Shown in pieces: positions 8,928 through 19,617 of a stretch of 34,240 nt of DNA (position 1 is its first letter; every line of letters starts with the position of its first letter). Below the pieces are notes generated by a model. That model made no database searches. It was given only the letters and a program-made list of their open reading frames with translations, and was not told the origin of the DNA. This stretch comes from Burkholderiaceae bacterium (lineage in GTDB: Bacteria > Pseudomonadota > Gammaproteobacteria > Burkholderiales > Burkholderiaceae_C), in the NCBI GenBank assembly GCA_017856435.1, contig JAFMFB010000025.1, positions 1-34,240 of the forward strand. The letters are read 5' to 3'. The position numbers and the translations under genes were made by a program.

Positions 8928-8995
8928 TTGCTGGACCGACACCTTCCGAACAAGTGTCGATTCCGGCAAATTTTTTGACTACTTCCACAGATCCC

Positions 8996-9808
8996 ATGCA
9001 AGCCCGACCGGTGCGTTCCCAGTACGAACAATTTTTACGCCATGTTCACACCACTGGTACGGCCAAGATGGACCGCACCGGCACTGGTACCCGCAGCGTG
9101 TTTGGCTACCAGATGCGTTTTGACCTGAACGAAGGCTTCCCGCTGGTCACCACCAAGAAGGTCCACCTCAAATCCATCATCTACGAACTGCTCTGGTTCC
9201 TGCAAGGCTCCAGCAACAACCACTGGCTCAAGGAGCGCGGCGTCAGCATCTGGGATGAATGGGCCCGGCCCGACGGCGAACTCGGCCCGATCTATGGGGT
9301 GCAGTGGCGCAGCTGGCCCACTCCGGAAGGCGGGCATATCGATCAGATTGCCGAGTTGCTGAAAACACTCAAAACCAACCCCGACTCGCGCCGCATGATT
9401 GTCAGCGCTTGGAATGTGGGTGAGCTCTCCAGCATGGCGCTCATGCCCTGCCATGCCCTGTTTCAGTTTTATGTGGCCGATGGCAAGCTCAGCTGCCAGC
9501 TGTACCAGCGCAGTGCCGACATTTTTCTGGGGGTGCCCTTCAATATCGCCAGTTACGCATTGCTCACCCATATGCTGGCGCAACAATGTGATTTTGAGGT
9601 CGGAGACTTTGTCTGGACTGGCGGGGACTGCCACATCTACAGCAACCATGTTGAGCAGGTTGACTTGCAATTGAGCCGTACGCCCTATCCCTATCCGACC
9701 TTAAACATCAAACGCCGGCCAGCTTCGATCTTCGACTACCAGTTCGAGGATTTCGAGGTGCTAGATTACCAGTGTCATCCAGCGATCAAGGCGCCGGTTG
9801 CGGTCTGA
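8996..9808 (+). CDS. thyA: Thymidylate synthase
   Basis: A 270-residue enzyme that methylates dUMP to dTMP using methylene-tetrahydrofolate, releasing dihydrofolate. Visible family marks are [12 protein letters not shown] (about 26-37), the catalytic cysteine C152 in [11 protein letters not shown], and the dUMP-binding stretch [18 protein letters not shown]. The C-terminus IKAPVAV matches the family's closing end. I chose ATG 8996 ([13 protein letters not shown]); a GTG at 8954 would add 14 residues with no family match. folA starts 2 bp after the stop, so the dihydrofolate made here can be recycled by a co-expressed reductase. Confidence 0.97.
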   Translation: MQARPVRSQYEQFLRHVHTTGTAKMDRTGTGTRSVFGYQMRFDLNEGFPLVTTKKVHLKSIIYELLWFLQGSSNNHWLKERGVSIWDEWARPDGELGPIYGVQWRSWPTPEGGHIDQIAELLKTLKTNPDSRRMIVSAWNVGELSSMALMPCHALFQFYVADGKLSCQLYQRSADIFLGVPFNIASYALLTHMLAQQCDFEVGDFVWTGGDCHIYSNHVEQVDLQLSRTPYPYPTLNIKRRPASIFDYQFEDFEVLDYQCHPAIKAPVAV

Positions 9809-9810
9809 CC

Positions 9811-10296
9811 ATGCAGCTCAACATGATCTATGCCCGCGCTGCCAATGGCGTGATCGGCAAGGACGGTAGCATGCCCTGGCACCTGCCGCAGGATCTGGCC
9901 CATTTCAAAAGCGTGACCCTGGGTTTCCCGGTGATCATGGGGCGCAAGACCTGGGATTCCTTGCCGGCCAGATTCAGGCCACTGCCCGGACGCATCAACG
10001 TGGTGGTGACACGCCAACTGGATTGGCATGCGCAGGGAGCCGTCGTGGCGCACTCCTTGAGCGAGGCTATCGCCCACTGCGATGGCCATGCACAGGCCTG
10101 GGTCATGGGTGGCGCTGAGATCTATGCCCAGGCGCTACCTTTTGCTGAGCGTATCGAGGTCACCGAGATCGAGGCCGACTTTGAAGGCGACGCCTATGCC
10201 CCCGTCCTGAGTCAGAAATGGCACCCGGTGGCCAGGCAGGCGCATCAAGCTTCGGATGGCCTCAAATTCAGTTTTGTCACCTACCAACGCAGATAA
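9811..10296 (+). CDS. folA: Dihydrofolate reductase
   Basis: A 161-residue NADPH-dependent enzyme that reduces dihydrofolate to tetrahydrofolate. It shows the usual N-terminal segment IYARAANGVIGKDGSMPWHLPQDLAHFK with the WxxP loop and acidic active-site residue, GRKTWDSLP, and VMGGAEIYAQALP for cofactor binding. The start is ATG 9811, 2 bp after the thyA stop. A second Met four codons in (9823) is possible but would trim the first beta strand. The ribosome-binding site of the next gene overlaps the folA stop codon, so all three genes are probably one transcript. Confidence 0.96.
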   Translation: MQLNMIYARAANGVIGKDGSMPWHLPQDLAHFKSVTLGFPVIMGRKTWDSLPARFRPLPGRINVVVTRQLDWHAQGAVVAHSLSEAIAHCDGHAQAWVMGGAEIYAQALPFAERIEVTEIEADFEGDAYAPVLSQKWHPVARQAHQASDGLKFSFVTYQRR

Positions 10297-10306
10297 GGAG
10301 TTTGCT

Positions 10307-10900
10307 ATGTCCGGAGCCGGTTTCCATGTCCATGGACCTCATGATCACGAACTTGAACACGCCACCCATGGCGCAGGCCATGGCGATGGGGGGTCTGGCA
10401 TGACCAACCAGATTGCCATGTTCACCGCCATCATCGCCACCGTCGGCGCTCTCTTTGCCTATATGGGGGGTGCCACCCAGGCCAACGCTGGCCTGTACAA
10501 GAACAACGCGGCGCTCAAGAAAACCGAAGCGTCCAACCAGTGGAATTACTTTCAGGCCAAGAGCACCAAACAGTCCCTGGCTGAGGTTTCCCGGGACCTG
10601 ACCTCCAGCGTGGCCGAGAAGGAAAAGTATCAGGGCAAGATTGACCGTTACGAAAAGGAAAAAAACGAAATCAAGGGGGTGGCTGAAAAGCTGGAGGCCG
10701 AGGCGACAGAATGGGACAAGCGCAGTGACGGACAAATGCACCAACACCACCGCTGGGCCCAGGCCACCACCCTGCTTCAGGTTGCCATTGCCCTGGCGGC
10801 CATTGCGCTACTCACCCGCAAGAAGTGGCTTGAGTACGCCATGTTTGTCGGTGGTGTGGCCGGTATTTCGGTCGGGGTACTAGCGGCACTGCACATCTGA
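10307..10900 (+). CDS. DUF4337-like membrane protein with His-rich N-terminus
   Basis: A 197-residue protein of unknown function. The first 30 residues are rich in histidine (HVHGPHDHELEHATHGAGHG). One hydrophobic segment (about 33-56) follows, then a long charged stretch (about 65-150) likely to be a coiled coil, and two closely spaced hydrophobic segments at the C-terminus (about 155-197). The layout resembles the DUF4337 family. AAGGAG at 10295-10300 lies 6 bp before ATG 10307 and overlaps the folA stop, so it is co-translated with folA. A metal-binding role for the His-rich tail is only a guess. It converges on the phospholipase-D gene, with 28 bp between. Confidence 0.75.
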   Translation: MSGAGFHVHGPHDHELEHATHGAGHGDGGSGMTNQIAMFTAIIATVGALFAYMGGATQANAGLYKNNAALKKTEASNQWNYFQAKSTKQSLAEVSRDLTSSVAEKEKYQGKIDRYEKEKNEIKGVAEKLEAEATEWDKRSDGQMHQHHRWAQATTLLQVAIALAAIALLTRKKWLEYAMFVGGVAGISVGVLAALHI

Positions 10901-10928
10901 TCGTGATCTCGCTCCGACCGAAGAGCTT

Positions 10929-12482
10929 TCAGAGCAGATCCTCGATATTGAGTAAGCGAAAGAAATTCACCTGTAGCAGGCGCCAAGGACTGGAGTCGGG
11001 CTCGCTGCTGCTGCGCCAGGGCTTGCCTTCGCGCTCACCCTCCCAGACGATGCGATGGCCTTCGCTAGCCTTCGGATCCAAAGTGAGGCGCCAACTATGC
11101 GAGGGATCCAAATCCCGCTCCACCGTGTTCATTATCTGAAGCGCCAGGGTCTCGCTTTCAATCATCATGCCAGCTTCGGTATTGAGATGGCGCGAACGCG
11201 GGTCGAAATTGGCACTGCCGACCCAAAGCAGACGACGATCGTAAATCGCCACTTTGGAATGCAGGGCAGATGCTGACCGTCCGATGCGCAATCGGTGTCC
11301 GCTAGGCGAGGGTCGAGCAGCGTCAGGGCGGTATTCATGCAACTCAACCCCGCCAGCCAGCAATGCCTCTCGGTAGGGGGCGTAGCCGGAATGTACGGCC
11401 ACCACATCGGTGGCGGCCAATGAATTGGTCAGAACCCGCAGCCTTACCCCACGCGCTGCAGCCTGGGTGAGCACTTCTACACCCCGTGAGCCAGGAACAA
11501 AGTAGGCAACGGCATAGATGATTTCCCGTTGCGCATTCTGACGCGCGATTGCGTGAGCGCGGGCCACATCGGCCGAGGATTTGCTGGCACCTTCGGCTTG
11601 TCTTACCGGAGGCTCTGCAATCGTCTGGGCCCGCGCCCAGACTAGGCCCTCGCCGGAGAGCACGCGCCGCTCAAACTCCAGCTTGCGCCGCTGGTATTCA
11701 GCCCGTGGTCCGTACTCCGAAGTACTGGTGCGCCAGACATTGAGGGCGTCCTCCGAGGCCAGGGCAGGGGCCACTCCAAACGAACCGGTTGGGGCAACGA
11801 TCGGGTTATTCCAGTAACTATCGAAGATGGCTGCAGCCTGCTGCATCACGGGACCGGTGGCCAGCATGTCGGCATCTCGAAAGTTGGAATTGCCTTCCCC
11901 TTCGAAATACCGATTGTTGATGTTGCGGCCTCCAATGACGCCGGCCTGGCCGTCCACGACAAAAATCTTGTTGTGCATACGCCGGCCGAGTTGGTCGTGG
12001 TGGCGCATCATTTGCAGGATGCGCGGCCAGCGTCGATCCTGGTAGGGGTTGAAGATACGCACTTCCACATTGGGGTGGGCGTCAATGCGCGCGAGCGTTG
12101 CATCGTCAAAGCCGATGTTCTGGTCATCCAGCACCATGCGAACGCGCACGCCTCGGTCCGCAGCAGCCAGCAGACGGTCAAGCAAGAACAGGCCCGCATC
12201 GTCGGCATCAAAAATGTAATACTGCAAGTCAATCGAGCGCTCGGCCAGATCAATCAAGGCTGCCCGCGTGAGCAGGGCGCTGACGCCGTTGTTGAGCAGG
12301 CGAAAGCCGGACTGGCCCGGATGCCTGGCCAGTCCATCGGCATGGGCTCGACCCAGTGCCGTTTCCTGGGGGCGATCAAAGGCCTGAGAGGCGACCCGCG
12401 GGTAGTCCTTCTGGACAGTGGCACACCCGGCCAGAGCAATGGCAGTGGCAAGCAGCCAGACGGTGATCAGGCTGCGCAGCAT
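10929..12482 (-). CDS. Phospholipase D-family (cardiolipin synthase-like) lipoprotein
   Basis: A 517-residue protein with two HKD motifs: HNKIFVVDG followed by GGRN, and HSKVAIYDRR followed by GSANFDPRS. These are the paired catalytic sites of phospholipase D/cardiolipin synthases, and the arrangement is closest to ClsC-type proteins. The start at 12482 gives a clean lipoprotein signal peptide (MLRSLITVWLLATAIALAGC) with lipobox LAGC, so it is probably anchored in the inner or outer membrane by a lipidated cysteine. The frame is open to an ATG at 12545, which would add 21 residues; neither start has a strong ribosome-binding site. The likely reaction is transfer or hydrolysis of phosphatidyl groups. 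The substrate cannot be told from sequence. Confidence 0.85.
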   Translation of the reverse strand: MLRSLITVWLLATAIALAGCATVQKDYPRVASQAFDRPQETALGRAHADGLARHPGQSGFRLLNNGVSALLTRAALIDLAERSIDLQYYIFDADDAGLFLLDRLLAAADRGVRVRMVLDDQNIGFDDATLARIDAHPNVEVRIFNPYQDRRWPRILQMMRHHDQLGRRMHNKIFVVDGQAGVIGGRNINNRYFEGEGNSNFRDADMLATGPVMQQAAAIFDSYWNNPIVAPTGSFGVAPALASEDALNVWRTSTSEYGPRAEYQRRKLEFERRVLSGEGLVWARAQTIAEPPVRQAEGASKSSADVARAHAIARQNAQREIIYAVAYFVPGSRGVEVLTQAAARGVRLRVLTNSLAATDVVAVHSGYAPYREALLAGGVELHEYRPDAARPSPSGHRLRIGRSASALHSKVAIYDRRLLWVGSANFDPRSRHLNTEAGMMIESETLALQIMNTVERDLDPSHSWRLTLDPKASEGHRIVWEGEREGKPWRSSSEPDSSPWRLLQVNFFRLLNIEDLL

Positions 12483-12700
12483 GCGATGTAGGCCCTGCTG
12501 ATGGTTAGCGATCGATGCGGAAAAGTTCTGCATATTCAGAGCCATTGATTCTGTCAGCCCGAGTTTAGGGCATGCTTACAATGATCGTGAACGTTGTCTT
12601 TGACACAAGTTTCGCAGGCAGGCTGGCAATAACACCGCACTTTTGCAACCCACCAGGTCAAGGACTCAACCGGCCTGGCCCAATCCATTTTTTTATCTTT

Positions 12701-13504
12701 ATGAAACTTGCCACCTGGAACATCAATTCGCTGACGGTTCGATTGCCGCAAGTCTTGGACTGGCTGGTTGCGCAGAATGCGTCTGGTGCGGCTGTCGATG
12801 TGCTGGCCCTGCAGGAGCTCAAGCTCACCGACGACAAGTTTCCTTTTGATGCGTTTGCTGAGGCTGGTTACCAGGCGGCCTGCTTTGGGCAAAAAACCTA
12901 CAACGGGGTCGCGCTGCTGTCGCGCCAGCCTTTGGCCCAGGTGGTACGCAATATTCCCGGCTTTGCCGACGAGATGGCGCGGGTGATCAGTGCTGACGTC
13001 GGCGATGTGCGGGTGGTGGGCGCTTATTTTCCCAACGGACAGGAGCCAGGCAGCGACAAATTTGCCTACAAGTTGCGCTGGCTGCAGGCCTTGCGCGACT
13101 GGCTCGGTGGCGAGCTGGCCGAGCACCCCCGCCTGGTTCTGATGGGTGACTTCAATATCACCTTTGACGATCTGGATGTGTGGGACCCGGTGAGGCTGAA
13201 GGACACCATCCATTGCACCGAAGAGGAGCGTAACCATTTGCGCGCCCTGCTTGAACTTGGCCTGCATGATGCCGTGCGACTGTTTCCACAGCCGGAAAAA
13301 AATTACTCCTGGTGGGACTACCGAAACATGGCTTTTCGGCGCAAACAAGGCCTTCGCATTGACCATATTTTGCTGAGCGATTCGCTGCGTTCAGCGGCAC
13401 TGGCCTGTGCAATTGATGTCACCCCTCGACGCAACGAGCGTCCCAGCGATCATGCACCAGTGGTGTTGACATTGAAAGGCAACTTTTCGGCAGGCACCGG
13501 CTGA
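12701..13504 (+). CDS. xth: Exodeoxyribonuclease III
   Basis: A 267-residue enzyme of the exonuclease III/AP endonuclease family, acting in base-excision repair. Seen are the N-terminal strand MKLATWNINSLTVR, the metal-binding glutamate in LALQELKLTD, GAYFPNG, LMGDFNI and the C-terminal SDHAPVVL with the catalytic Asp-His pair. The start is ATG 12701, which fits the family start; open frame upstream of it has no resemblance. No clear Shine-Dalgarno is present. Its last 55 bp overlap the 3' end of the convergent GGDEF/EAL gene. It is divergent from the phospholipase gene across 218 bp, or 155 bp if that gene starts at 12545. Confidence 0.95.
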   Translation: MKLATWNINSLTVRLPQVLDWLVAQNASGAAVDVLALQELKLTDDKFPFDAFAEAGYQAACFGQKTYNGVALLSRQPLAQVVRNIPGFADEMARVISADVGDVRVVGAYFPNGQEPGSDKFAYKLRWLQALRDWLGGELAEHPRLVLMGDFNITFDDLDVWDPVRLKDTIHCTEEERNHLRALLELGLHDAVRLFPQPEKNYSWWDYRNMAFRRKQGLRIDHILLSDSLRSAALACAIDVTPRRNERPSDHAPVVLTLKGNFSAGTG

Positions 13505-16500
13505 CCAAAATAGAAGCCCTGACAGCTGGAACATCCCAGTCGATGCATGTATTCGCGCTGGGCTTTGGTTTCAACCCCTTCAGCTACAACCTCTAGCGAC
13601 AAGCTGCGCGCCATGGCGATGATAGCTCGCACGATCGCAGCGTCACTGCTATTGATAAAAATGTTGGCCAGGAAGGAGCGATCGATTTTGAGCTGATGGA
13701 TGGGCAGACGCTGAAGGTAGGACAGGGAACTGTAGCCGGTGCCAAAGTCGTCCAGCGAGAAGCGGATGCCCATTTTCCGCAGCTGCTCCATTTTCCTGAT
13801 GGTGTCATCCACATCCCTGAGCATCAGGCCTTCGGTAATTTCAAACATCAGAAGAGAAGGGTCAACGCCAGTGGAATTCAGCAATGACTGCACCTGGTGG
13901 GTGAAGTTGGGGTGATGGAATTGGCGGGGACTGATATTGATTGCTAGGGCCAGATGAGCGGTTTCCGGATGATGCGACCACGCAATCAGTTGCTGACAGG
14001 CTACATGCATCACCCAATCGCCAATCATCAGAATCAAACCAATCTCCTCGGCAACTGGAATAAATTTCTGAGGGGAAACCGTGCCGCGGGTGGGGTGATT
14101 CCAGCGAAGCAGGGCCTCTACCCCGGTAATTTTTGCATCAACGTCAACCTGTAACTGGTAGTGCAGTTCAAACTGATTGAGCTCGACAGCCTTGCGCAGG
14201 TCGTCCTCCAGGGCGGCTCGGGTGTCCACGGCTGCCTGCATCACGGGATCATAGAAATGCAGGGTATTGCGGCCCGATGATTTCGATTGATACATCGCCA
14301 GATCTGCGCGCTTGAGAATGCTGTCAATGGTGTCGTAAGGCTCGCCAAACAAAGCTATGCCGATGCTGGCCGAGCTGTGGGCGCTGTACCCTGCCAATTG
14401 ATAAGGTTTGTTCAGCGCGACAAGAAATTTCTCGCCGATATGGCGGGATTCCTGGGCAGCGATGGCGAGGTCTTTATGCAGGTCTTCAAGCATGACCACA
14501 AATTCATCGCCGCCCAGTCGCGCTACCGTGTCGGTTTCACGCAGGATGGCTTTGAGTCGCTCACTCACTTCGCACAAGAGCAAGTCACCCTTGTCATGAC
14601 CGAGCGTGTCGTTGAGCATTTTGAAGTTGTCCAGATCGAGGAACATCAGGGCACCGCGGTGCCCACTGCGTAGAGTCTTGGCCAGGGCGTTGCGCAGTCG
14701 CTCGATCAGCATGCGACGGTTGGGCAGTTTGGTCAGTGGATCATAATAAGCCAGTTCCTTGATCTGCTCTTCGGCATTTTTCAACTTGGAAATATCCACC
14801 AGCACCGCAACCAGGTGGGTGATGCGATGGTATTGATCGCGTACCGTCCTAATGGCCAGCCAGGTGGGGCGAGCAAAGCCATCAGCGCCTTGCACCCAAT
14901 ATTCACCTTGCCAGTTGCCGTCGACCTTGGCTTCTTCCCAGGGATTGTTGATCGACAAATGCAGTGAACGATCAGACTCGATCACATTGGCATTCTGACC
15001 CAGCAGCTGAGATTCGGTGAATCCGGTGAAATCGGTCAGTGCCTGATTGGTACGCGTAACGACCAGCTGGGGATCGGTAATCAGCATCATGCCCTGCGTC
15101 TCAAAGGCTGTCGCAGCCACTCTCAGATCGTCGCCCACTTTGCTGGAGGCGCGTAGCCAGATCAGGATGGTTGACAGACCCAGAATAAATAGACTGCCTC
15201 CAACCATGACGAGCAGGGTGAACCAGACCTGGCTCTGTGCTTTTTGGTGCAAGACTTCCAGATCACGCAGGGTATGCAGTGTGAGAAATCTTCGAACAAT
15301 TGGCCGAGTCTCCATCAGGTAGGGTGAGGCCTTGTCCGCCAGGCGCAGGGCTGGCGCAAGGCGCGCCTCGTCCCAGGGCTGGATCATGATGGCACCCTGC
15401 TGGCTGGCAGCGGGTGCTGCGGCGGTTGTGGGCTTGGCACTTGAATTCTCCACACCAGCTTGGCGCAAAGGCCGATGCAGAAAACTTGGATCGGTTGAAA
15501 AGATCACGATCCCCTTGGGATTGGTGATCAGGACCTGGTCAGGCGAAAGCAGCCGCGAGATCCCAGCAATTTCAAGCCGGATGACAAGGGCGCCAATAAC
15601 ATTTTCTTTCTCTTGAATGGGTGTTGCGTAATACAGCTGGGTCGAATCAGGCTTGCGCCCAATGCCGAAGCTGTCGCTCTCCTGGTCCAGTTGAAATTCA
15701 ACCTCATTGAAAACATTGACCCCGATAAATTTTTCGGCTGAGCCCTTGTTGCTGCTGGCAATCACCTCGCCGGAGTTCCTGGCGATCCAGATTACATCGA
15801 TCAGTTCAACCGTATCAGTAGCTTCGCTCAGGGTTTGATGGATGGGGCCGAGCTTGTGCGAACCCACTGGCGGTGTCCGCAATAAATTCAGGACGTCGGG
15901 TTGCAGAGTGAGGATCTTGGCCAGGGCCCTGACTTCTCTGAAGCGACCTTCGATGATTTGTCCAAGCCGCTCCTGTTGAAGCTGAAGATTTTCCTGTTCG
16001 GCCTGCATGATGCCGGTGATCTGGTGATTGAAATAGGCGTTGATGGCAAACCATGCCGTGAAGCACCAGAGACTGACCAAAAGGGCGACCAATCGAAAAG
16101 ACCGGTTGGAGATCTTGATGCCTGATCGGTAGACAAAGCTGAAAACCAGGTTTACAAAGATCACGCTGGCGGTGATGACCAGCGTCACATAGGCCAATGA
16201 AGCTGGCGAAAAGACTGTTATGGGCGCGGCGACATCGCCCTCTCTCAGAAAATAGGCGGAGGCCATGGCGGTGTAGTGCATGGCGCTGATCGCCAGACTG
16301 ATCACGCCAGCAGCAATCGCATTGGTGAGGATTCGGTCTAGTTGCCTGACTTGTGTCAGTCGGTGTTTAAGCCAGATGGCCAGCACTGACACCAGCACCG
16401 CGACTAGTATCGACAGGGCAACCAGCCATGGGTTATAGCGCACCAGGCCTTCCAGGCGCATGGACGCCATGCCGGTAAAGTGCATGGTGCCAATGCCCGC

Positions 16501-16893
16501 GCCCAGCGCCAGGCCGCCGGTCAGCAGGTGGCGCAAGCTCAGCGGTCGCTCCATCAGGACCACGGTCACCACAGAGGCTGCCAACGCTGGCAAGGCGGAA
16601 AGTAGCGTTAGCTGGGCGTCAAAGCCGGTGGTGCAGGGCAGCGACAGGGCGATCATGCCAACAAAGTGCATGGCCCAGATGCCAACGCCCAAAGTCAGAC
16701 CACTCAGAAAAAACCAGACCTGCCGGATCCGGGTGAGAGTGTGCTGGGCGCCGAGCCAGGCGATCTGCAGGGCTGCAAAGCCAGCAACGAAGGCGACTAG
16801 GATGGAGAGGCCAACCAGGAACGGGTCGTAATGACCCTGGTACAAAAGGCTGGTATCGGGTGCAGTGGTGAACAGATCCAGCAATCCTTGCAT
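13450..16893 (-). CDS. Membrane cyclic-di-GMP enzyme with MHYT, sensor, PAS, GGDEF and EAL domains
   Basis: A 1147-residue protein. Residues about 20-260 form a seven-helix MHYT domain with motif copies MHFVGM (75-80), MHFTGM (137-142) and MHYTAM (205-210), which may bind copper and sense a gas such as O2 or NO (known proposal for the family). A further membrane helix (about 265-290) and one near 570 bracket a periplasmic part (about 290-550) that looks Cache-like. A PAS domain (about 590-700) follows, then GGDEF with an intact RLGGDEF and an RxxD inhibitory site (RETD) five residues before it. The EAL domain has VEALLRWNHP, EITEG, DDFGTGYSS and VAEGVET. Both output domains look catalytically intact, so it could make or break cyclic di-GMP. 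The only useful start is ATG 16893. Confidence 0.92.
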   Translation of the reverse strand: MQGLLDLFTTAPDTSLLYQGHYDPFLVGLSILVAFVAGFAALQIAWLGAQHTLTRIRQVWFFLSGLTLGVGIWAMHFVGMIALSLPCTTGFDAQLTLLSALPALAASVVTVVLMERPLSLRHLLTGGLALGAGIGTMHFTGMASMRLEGLVRYNPWLVALSILVAVLVSVLAIWLKHRLTQVRQLDRILTNAIAAGVISLAISAMHYTAMASAYFLREGDVAAPITVFSPASLAYVTLVITASVIFVNLVFSFVYRSGIKISNRSFRLVALLVSLWCFTAWFAINAYFNHQITGIMQAEQENLQLQQERLGQIIEGRFREVRALAKILTLQPDVLNLLRTPPVGSHKLGPIHQTLSEATDTVELIDVIWIARNSGEVIASSNKGSAEKFIGVNVFNEVEFQLDQESDSFGIGRKPDSTQLYYATPIQEKENVIGALVIRLEIAGISRLLSPDQVLITNPKGIVIFSTDPSFLHRPLRQAGVENSSAKPTTAAAPAASQQGAIMIQPWDEARLAPALRLADKASPYLMETRPIVRRFLTLHTLRDLEVLHQKAQSQVWFTLLVMVGGSLFILGLSTILIWLRASSKVGDDLRVAATAFETQGMMLITDPQLVVTRTNQALTDFTGFTESQLLGQNANVIESDRSLHLSINNPWEEAKVDGNWQGEYWVQGADGFARPTWLAIRTVRDQYHRITHLVAVLVDISKLKNAEEQIKELAYYDPLTKLPNRRMLIERLRNALAKTLRSGHRGALMFLDLDNFKMLNDTLGHDKGDLLLCEVSERLKAILRETDTVARLGGDEFVVMLEDLHKDLAIAAQESRHIGEKFLVALNKPYQLAGYSAHSSASIGIALFGEPYDTIDSILKRADLAMYQSKSSGRNTLHFYDPVMQAAVDTRAALEDDLRKAVELNQFELHYQLQVDVDAKITGVEALLRWNHPTRGTVSPQKFIPVAEEIGLILMIGDWVMHVACQQLIAWSHHPETAHLALAINISPRQFHHPNFTHQVQSLLNSTGVDPSLLMFEITEGLMLRDVDDTIRKMEQLRKMGIRFSLDDFGTGYSSLSYLQRLPIHQLKIDRSFLANIFINSSDAAIVRAIIAMARSLSLEVVAEGVETKAQREYMHRLGCSSCQGFYFGQPVPAEKLPFNVNTTGA

Positions 16894-17034
16894 GGTCTTT
16901 TGTACATTGCCAATAATGGGGATGGCACAGGATACTCTAAGTTGGGGGCCGGCCTTTGCGCCAGATCAGAAGTGTTCGGTCAGCACCGCAGGATGGGTCA
17001 GGACGGTCACACCAGGTGGCTGGGCCAGGCGTTT

Positions 17035-18516
<1,482 letters not shown>

Positions 18517-18547
18517 CGATTGCATCACCTTTGTCTGAGCGTGCCGG

Positions 18548-19612
18548 TCAGGGCAGCGGAATCAATATCTTGAAATCGGTCCGTCCGGGCTCGCTGTCGC
18601 ACTCGATCAGGCCATGGTGCTGCTGCACAAAGGTCTGTGCCAGGGTCAGTCCCAGGCCAGAACCGCCATCCCTGCCCGACACCAGCGGGTTGAAAATGCG
18701 ATCCCTGATCGAGTCCGGCACACCGGGCCCGTTGTCTATCACATGCAATTCCAGTGCCAGACGATTGCGCTGACGCCCGAAACTGACCTGCCGCGCCACC
18801 CGGGTGCGAAAGGTCAGCCGTGCACTGCCTTGAGCGATCTGATCGGCCAGCGCCTGGCAGGCATTGTGGGCAATATTGAGCACGGCCTGAATCAGCTGCT
18901 CGCGATCGCCACGAAATTCAGGCAACGAGGTGTCATAGTCGCGCACGACCGTAAGCCCTTTAGGAAACTCTGCCAAAATAAGTGAGCGCACACGTTCACA
19001 GATTTCATGGATATTTACATCCCCCACCACATGGGGTCGGCGATGGGGTGCTAGCAGGCGGTCCACCAGCGTCTGCAGGCGGTCAGCCTCATGGATGACG
19101 ACCTGGGTGTACTCCTTGAGAGAGGGCTCAATTTCAGTTTCCAGCAACTGGGCGGCACCCCGAATGCCCCCCAGCGGGTTTTTGATCTCATGCGCCAGGT
19201 TGCGAATCAGCTCCTTGTTCGCCTGGGCCTGATCGATCAAGCGCTCTTCGCGCTCCTGTCGCGCCTGTTGCTCCAGCGGCAGCAGCTCAACAATCCGCTC
19301 ATGGGTCCGTTCCCCCTGGGTAAGGATCACATGGACGGGCAGTGGGTCGCGCAAGGAGCGCAACAGTGAAGCATCAAAGCGCAGGGTGGCAAAGCCATCC
19401 TGGCCCATGCCGATAAGGGCTTGCTGCCAAGCCTGGGGCTCGGCAAAAGCTGCAGCCAGATCGGTCCCTAAAAGAGTGCGCCGTGAAGTACCAAGGGCAT
19501 CTTCTAGGGCGGCGTTGGCAAAAAGGAGGCACCCATCAGCCTTCACCACTGCCAGCAGACTGGCCAGCAGGTCAAAGGCATGAAAGCGGTTGGCGGGGTC
19601 GGGCTGGTTCAA
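18548..19612 (-). CDS. ntrB: Nitrogen regulation sensor kinase NtrB (NRII)
   Basis: A 354-residue soluble two-component kinase/phosphatase. It has an N-terminal PAS-like domain (about 10-115), the phospho-accepting histidine H141 in NLAHEIKNPLGG, and a catalytic ATPase domain with N box (NIAHNACQAL), G1 box (DNGPGVPD) and G2 box (GGSGLGLTLAQ). It reads nitrogen status through PII and phosphorylates NtrC. The only start that keeps the PAS domain is TTG at 19610-19612, with AGGCGG just before it. That is a weak, rare start, 5 bp after the stop of the upstream DUF4124 gene, so translation probably depends on coupling. No membrane segments are seen. Confidence 0.93.
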   Translation of the reverse strand: MNQPDPANRFHAFDLLASLLAVVKADGCLLFANAALEDALGTSRRTLLGTDLAAAFAEPQAWQQALIGMGQDGFATLRFDASLLRSLRDPLPVHVILTQGERTHERIVELLPLEQQARQEREERLIDQAQANKELIRNLAHEIKNPLGGIRGAAQLLETEIEPSLKEYTQVVIHEADRLQTLVDRLLAPHRRPHVVGDVNIHEICERVRSLILAEFPKGLTVVRDYDTSLPEFRGDREQLIQAVLNIAHNACQALADQIAQGSARLTFRTRVARQVSFGRQRNRLALELHVIDNGPGVPDSIRDRIFNPLVSGRDGGSGLGLTLAQTFVQQHHGLIECDSEPGRTDFKILIPLP

Positions 19613-19617
19613 GCCGC

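Noticed and set aside
12600-12632. TTGACA box as promoter of xth
   Set aside because: TTGACA is at 12600-12605, but the best -10 (CAATAA) is 21 bp away, outside the usual spacing.
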